Under the pieces are notes generated by a model that searched no databases, was not told where the DNA came from, and saw only the letters and a list, made by a program, of their open reading frames with translations. From an uncultured Peptococcaceae bacterium (lineage in GTDB: Bacteria > Bacillota > Peptococcia > Peptococcales > Peptococcaceae), in assembly GCA_902462325.1 (NCBI GenBank), contig CABQBF010000112.1:1-8671 (forward strand): 8,671 nt of DNA, given 5' to 3'. This document shows, one piece after another, positions 6,388-8,671 of this stretch. Within the stretch, counting starts at the first letter, position 1. Each line of letters opens with the position of its first letter. A program made the translations under genes and the position numbers.

Positions 6388-6415
6388 TTGACAATTTGTG
6401 TAAGTAACATATAAT
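6388..6415 (+). promoter_or_regulatory. Sigma-A promoter for mecA
   Basis: Perfect TTGACA (6388-6393) and perfect TATAAT (6410-6415) are separated by 16 bases. The predicted start is near 6422, giving a leader of about 31 bases before mecA. It lies in the 145-base region shared with the divergent ttcA promoter. Confidence 0.83.
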
Positions 6416-6452
6416 ATTAAATTAATTCCATCCATTCTGGAGGTGGTACTCA

Positions 6453-7067
6453 ATGAAGTTTAATTTGGTCAATGATAATAAATTACAAATTATTATCAGC
6501 AAAGATGATATGGATCAGCGGGATATTCGTAAATGGGATTTGGTACCCCATAATCCTGAAGCGCAAAAACTGTTTCAGGAAATTTTGGAGGAAGCCCGTG
6601 AAGCTTGTGGTTTTGATGTAGGAAAGGATGCTCAATTAATGATTGAGGCATATCCAATGACCGGTGAAAGCATGCTGATTACCGTAACAAAAATGCAGGG
6701 GGGACGGATGAACCTACCCTTTGATATTGATATGGACAGCGTTGGTCAGGCTTTGATGGAAGATTTGATGCAGGAACTGGATTTACCGGAGATCGAAAAC
6801 GATGAAGCTGTCTACCGGTTTGCACAGCTAGAGGATGCCATTCAAGCCGCTCAAATGGTAGCATCCATGTATGAAGGTGACAGTCAGCTATTGCGCTATC
6901 AGGATGTTTATTATCTGGTCTTACTGAAACAGGACTGCTTAACCGATGGCTGTTTGGCTCTGCTCTCCGAATTTGGCGAAAGTGTGCGCACGGCTGCTCC
7001 ATTTTTCCAAGAGCATGGGCAGATTATTATCGCGGAATATGCATTGGAAGTTTTAGCTAATTTATAA
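6453..7067 (+). CDS. mecA: Adaptor protein MecA
   Basis: MecA delivers target proteins to the ClpC ATPase, which unfolds them for ClpP. In Bacillus subtilis its best-known target is the competence regulator ComK. This 204-residue protein is slightly shorter than the 218-residue B. subtilis protein and has the same layout. An N-terminal target-binding domain covers residues 1 to about 85 (KLQIIISKDDMDQRDI, then FQEILEEAREACGFDV and MIEAYPMTGESMLITVTKM). A short acidic linker follows (about 88-117, FDIDMDSVGQALMEDL). The ClpC-binding domain runs from about 119 to 204 (VYRFAQLEDAIQAAQMV to EYALEVLANL). GGAGGT at 6439-6444 is 8 bases before the ATG, behind a near-consensus promoter. A hairpin terminator follows the stop. 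No comK is visible here, so the target in this organism is unknown. Confidence 0.93.
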   Translation: MKFNLVNDNKLQIIISKDDMDQRDIRKWDLVPHNPEAQKLFQEILEEAREACGFDVGKDAQLMIEAYPMTGESMLITVTKMQGGRMNLPFDIDMDSVGQALMEDLMQELDLPEIENDEAVYRFAQLEDAIQAAQMVASMYEGDSQLLRYQDVYYLVLLKQDCLTDGCLALLSEFGESVRTAAPFFQEHGQIIIAEYALEVLANL

Positions 7068-7077
7068 CAAAATCCTA

Positions 7078-7113
7078 AGAGCAGTTGGCATTTTGTTTGA
7101 CTGCTCTCTTTTT
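7078..7113 (+). terminator. Hairpin terminator between mecA and nth
   Basis: AGAGCAGT (7078-7085) pairs perfectly with ACTGCTCT (7100-7107), closing a 14-base loop, and is followed by CTTTTTG. It starts 11 bases after the mecA stop and its T-tract ends 7 bases before the nth Shine-Dalgarno. Confidence 0.8.
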
Positions 7114-7120
7114 GCGTTTC

Positions 7121-7126
7121 AGGTGG
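7121..7126 (+). promoter_or_regulatory. Ribosome binding site that decides the nth start
   Basis: AGGTGG lies 6 bases before the ATG at 7133. The upstream in-frame ATG at 7085 falls inside the terminator hairpin and has no such site. Confidence 0.65.
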
Positions 7127-7132
7127 TGTGAT

Positions 7133-7777
7133 ATGACAGAAAATCAGCGGCAGGTTTTGGCCGCTTTAAAAGAAATTTATAAAAATATCGGTACAGCGTT
7201 ACGGTTTCATAATCCCTTTGAACTTTTAGTGGCCACCATTTTATCTGCTCAATCTACCGATAAACAGGTGAATAAGGTGACACAAAATTTATTTGCCAAA
7301 TATCCCGATGCCAAATCTATCGCAGCCTTGACCCCGGAACAGTTAGCCGAGGAAATAAAGAGCATTGGGCTATATAAAAATAAGAGCAAAAATATTGTGG
7401 CGGCCAGCAAAATGCTGGTGGAGCAATATGATGGACAGGTACCGGATACTTTGGAGCAATTAATAAAACTACCTGGTGTAGGCAGAAAAACCGCCAATGT
7501 GGTACTGAGTAACGCTTTTGGTATACCGGCGTTGGCCGTTGACACCCATGTCTTTCGCGTTGCCAACCGTTTAAAATTAACAGACAGCAATGATGTGTTA
7601 ACCAGTGAAAAACAACTGACGGAACTAATTCCCCAAGAGGATTGGGCCGATGCGCACCATTGGCTGATTTGGCATGGCCGTCTGTTTTGTAAAGCACGAA
7701 AGCCTGATTGTCACAAATGTCAGTTGCATACCATCTGTTTGTCGGAAGAAAACTGGCAGCGCCAGCATGCTGAATAA
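7133..7777 (+). CDS. nth: Endonuclease III (DNA glycosylase/AP lyase)
   Basis: Nth removes oxidised pyrimidines from DNA and nicks the resulting abasic site, starting base excision repair. From the start at 7133 the protein has 214 residues, close to the 211 of E. coli Nth. The helix-hairpin-helix LPGVGRKTANVVL begins at residue 113 with catalytic Lys119, and the GPD segment ALAVDTHVFRVANR holds catalytic Asp137. The C-terminal [4Fe-4S] ligands are complete: Cys186, Cys193, Cys196 and Cys202, in the standard C-x6-C-x2-C-x5-C spacing. An upstream in-frame ATG at 7085 would add 16 residues but sits in the terminator hairpin, so it is rejected. No promoter fits between that hairpin and the gene, so transcription must come from readthrough or from within mecA. 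dprA follows after 73 bases, probably on the same transcript. Confidence 0.96.
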   Translation: MTENQRQVLAALKEIYKNIGTALRFHNPFELLVATILSAQSTDKQVNKVTQNLFAKYPDAKSIAALTPEQLAEEIKSIGLYKNKSKNIVAASKMLVEQYDGQVPDTLEQLIKLPGVGRKTANVVLSNAFGIPALAVDTHVFRVANRLKLTDSNDVLTSEKQLTELIPQEDWADAHHWLIWHGRLFCKARKPDCHKCQLHTICLSEENWQRQHAE

Positions 7778-7850
7778 CAAGAAATTTTAGAAAACAGTAT
7801 GTATAAAATATACGGAACAAAACAGAATATCAAGATGAAAGGATACCACT

Positions 7851-8671
7851 ATGAGAGAAGAAGCAATCTGGGTTGCGTTGCATAAGTTGTGGGAAGAAAG
7901 CAGTAAAAGCGGACGTCTTTTACGCCAACTGCAATCGTCTATCAGTGGCTTGCAGCTATGGGAAATGGACCAAGCAGAACTGCTGCAGCGTTTTCCGGCA
8001 GTTCCCGCCGAGCTGTGGGATATCTTCTGCACCCGGAAAAAGCAGATTAATCTCAGTAAAGTAGAAGCCTATCTTCATCAAAATCAAATTCACATTTTAT
8101 TATATAACAATCCGTCCTATCCATCCTTACTAAAAGAAATCCACCAACCACCAGCTCTTCTTTACTGGAAAGGCAATTTTGCTCCATCTGATTTGAATAT
8201 TGCCATTGTGGGCAGTCGCAAAGCAGACCATTACGGACTCAGCACAGCAGAACAGCTGGGCAGTCAGCTCAGCAAAGCTCAAGTTTGTGTAGTAAGCGGT
8301 TTGGCTCGCGGCATTGACGCTCAGGCCCATCGCGGTGCGCTGGAAGGTGTTGGCGGCACCATTGCGGTGCAGGGCTGCGGAATAGACCAAATTTATCCTC
8401 GGGAAAACCGCAAATTGGCTGAGCAGATTTTAGCCCACGAAAGAGGCTGCATTTTAAGCGAATTTCCGTTGGGCAGTCCGCCAATAGGATGGCACTTTCC
8501 GCAAAGGAACCGTATCATCAGCGGTTTATCACAGGGTGTGGTGATTGTGCAGGCGGCAGTGAAAAGCGGCGCTTTTATTACGGTGGAAACAGCTTTAGAA
8601 CAAGGGCGGGATGTGTTTGCCGTACCGGGACAGATTAACAATCCTTTATCGGCAGGTCCTAACCGTTTTTT
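7851..8671 (+). CDS. dprA: DNA processing protein DprA (partial, 3' end outside window)
   Basis: DprA (Smf) binds incoming single-stranded DNA during natural transformation and loads RecA onto it; it is also widespread in bacteria not known to be competent. The frame stays open to the window end, giving 273 residues. The first 95 or so form the less conserved N-terminal helical domain (SAM/HhH-like in the family). The Rossmann-like core follows: GSRKADHYG from residue 121, SGLARGIDAQAH at 149-160, GCGIDQIYPREN, SEFPLGSPP, FPQRNRIISGLS from 216, and AVPGQINNPLSAGPN with Pro259-Gly260. The C-terminal winged-helix domain present in many homologues would lie past the edge. AAAGGA at 7838-7843 is 7 bases before the ATG. 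No convincing promoter is seen in the 73-base gap after nth. Confidence 0.95.
   Translation, partial: MREEAIWVALHKLWEESSKSGRLLRQLQSSISGLQLWEMDQAELLQRFPAVPAELWDIFCTRKKQINLSKVEAYLHQNQIHILLYNNPSYPSLLKEIHQPPALLYWKGNFAPSDLNIAIVGSRKADHYGLSTAEQLGSQLSKAQVCVVSGLARGIDAQAHRGALEGVGGTIAVQGCGIDQIYPRENRKLAEQILAHERGCILSEFPLGSPPIGWHFPQRNRIISGLSQGVVIVQAAVKSGAFITVETALEQGRDVFAVPGQINNPLSAGPNRF

Noticed and set aside
6308..6394. N-terminal extension of ttcA by 29 residues to an ATG at 6394.
   Set aside because: It would cover both promoters of the divergent region, has no good Shine-Dalgarno, and adds sequence not typical of the family; the start at 6307 has GGGGAG.
7085..7132. Earlier in-frame start of nth at 7085.
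   Set aside because: The codon lies in the terminator hairpin, lacks a ribosome binding site, and would add 16 residues ahead of the normal Nth N-terminus.
7802..7807. TATAAA upstream of dprA as a -10 element.
   Set aside because: No usable -35 lies 16-18 bases upstream, and the element is part of a short AT-rich palindrome (7801-7813).

Overview
The window reads as a stretch of Bacillota (Firmicutes) chromosome. MecA is a Firmicutes-type ClpC adaptor, the pyruvate kinase carries the extra C-terminal domain known from bacilli and relatives, Shine-Dalgarno sites are strong AGGAGG-like sequences, and promoters are sigma-A-like. Base composition is moderate to low GC (27 of 60 G+C at 121-180, counted by hand). 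A clostridial or Negativicutes-like host is plausible, but I cannot fix the class from sequence reading alone.

Region 1 (1-4176, plus strand) is a run of housekeeping genes: the 3' part of dnaE (replicative DNA polymerase III alpha), coaD (coenzyme A synthesis), pyk (pyruvate kinase with a PEP-utiliser-like C-terminal domain) and a tcdA-type E1-like enzyme (cyclic t6A37 tRNA modification). dnaE and coaD are 1 base apart, the other gaps are 25 and 39 bases, and the first clear terminator follows tcdA, so this looks like one operon.

Region 2 (4187-5382, minus strand) is a self-contained, AT-rich cassette of two unrecognised membrane-protein genes. It has its own near-consensus promoter (5354-5382), a perfect 16-bp-arm inverted repeat over the -10 and predicted transcription start (5323-5358), a second 8-bp dyad just upstream of the first Shine-Dalgarno (5217-5249), and a terminator at its 3' end (4187-4232). 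This is the least explained and most interesting part of the window.

Region 3 (5552-6452) holds a compact TtcA-family tRNA thiolase on the minus strand, diverging from mecA across a 145-base intergenic region with promoters in both directions.

Region 4 (6388-8671, plus strand) has mecA, a hairpin terminator, nth (endonuclease III) and the 5' part of dprA, which runs off the window. mecA and dprA are both linked to natural competence in model Firmicutes, and nth and dprA both act on DNA. No rRNA, tRNA, CRISPR array, insertion sequence or phage gene was seen.
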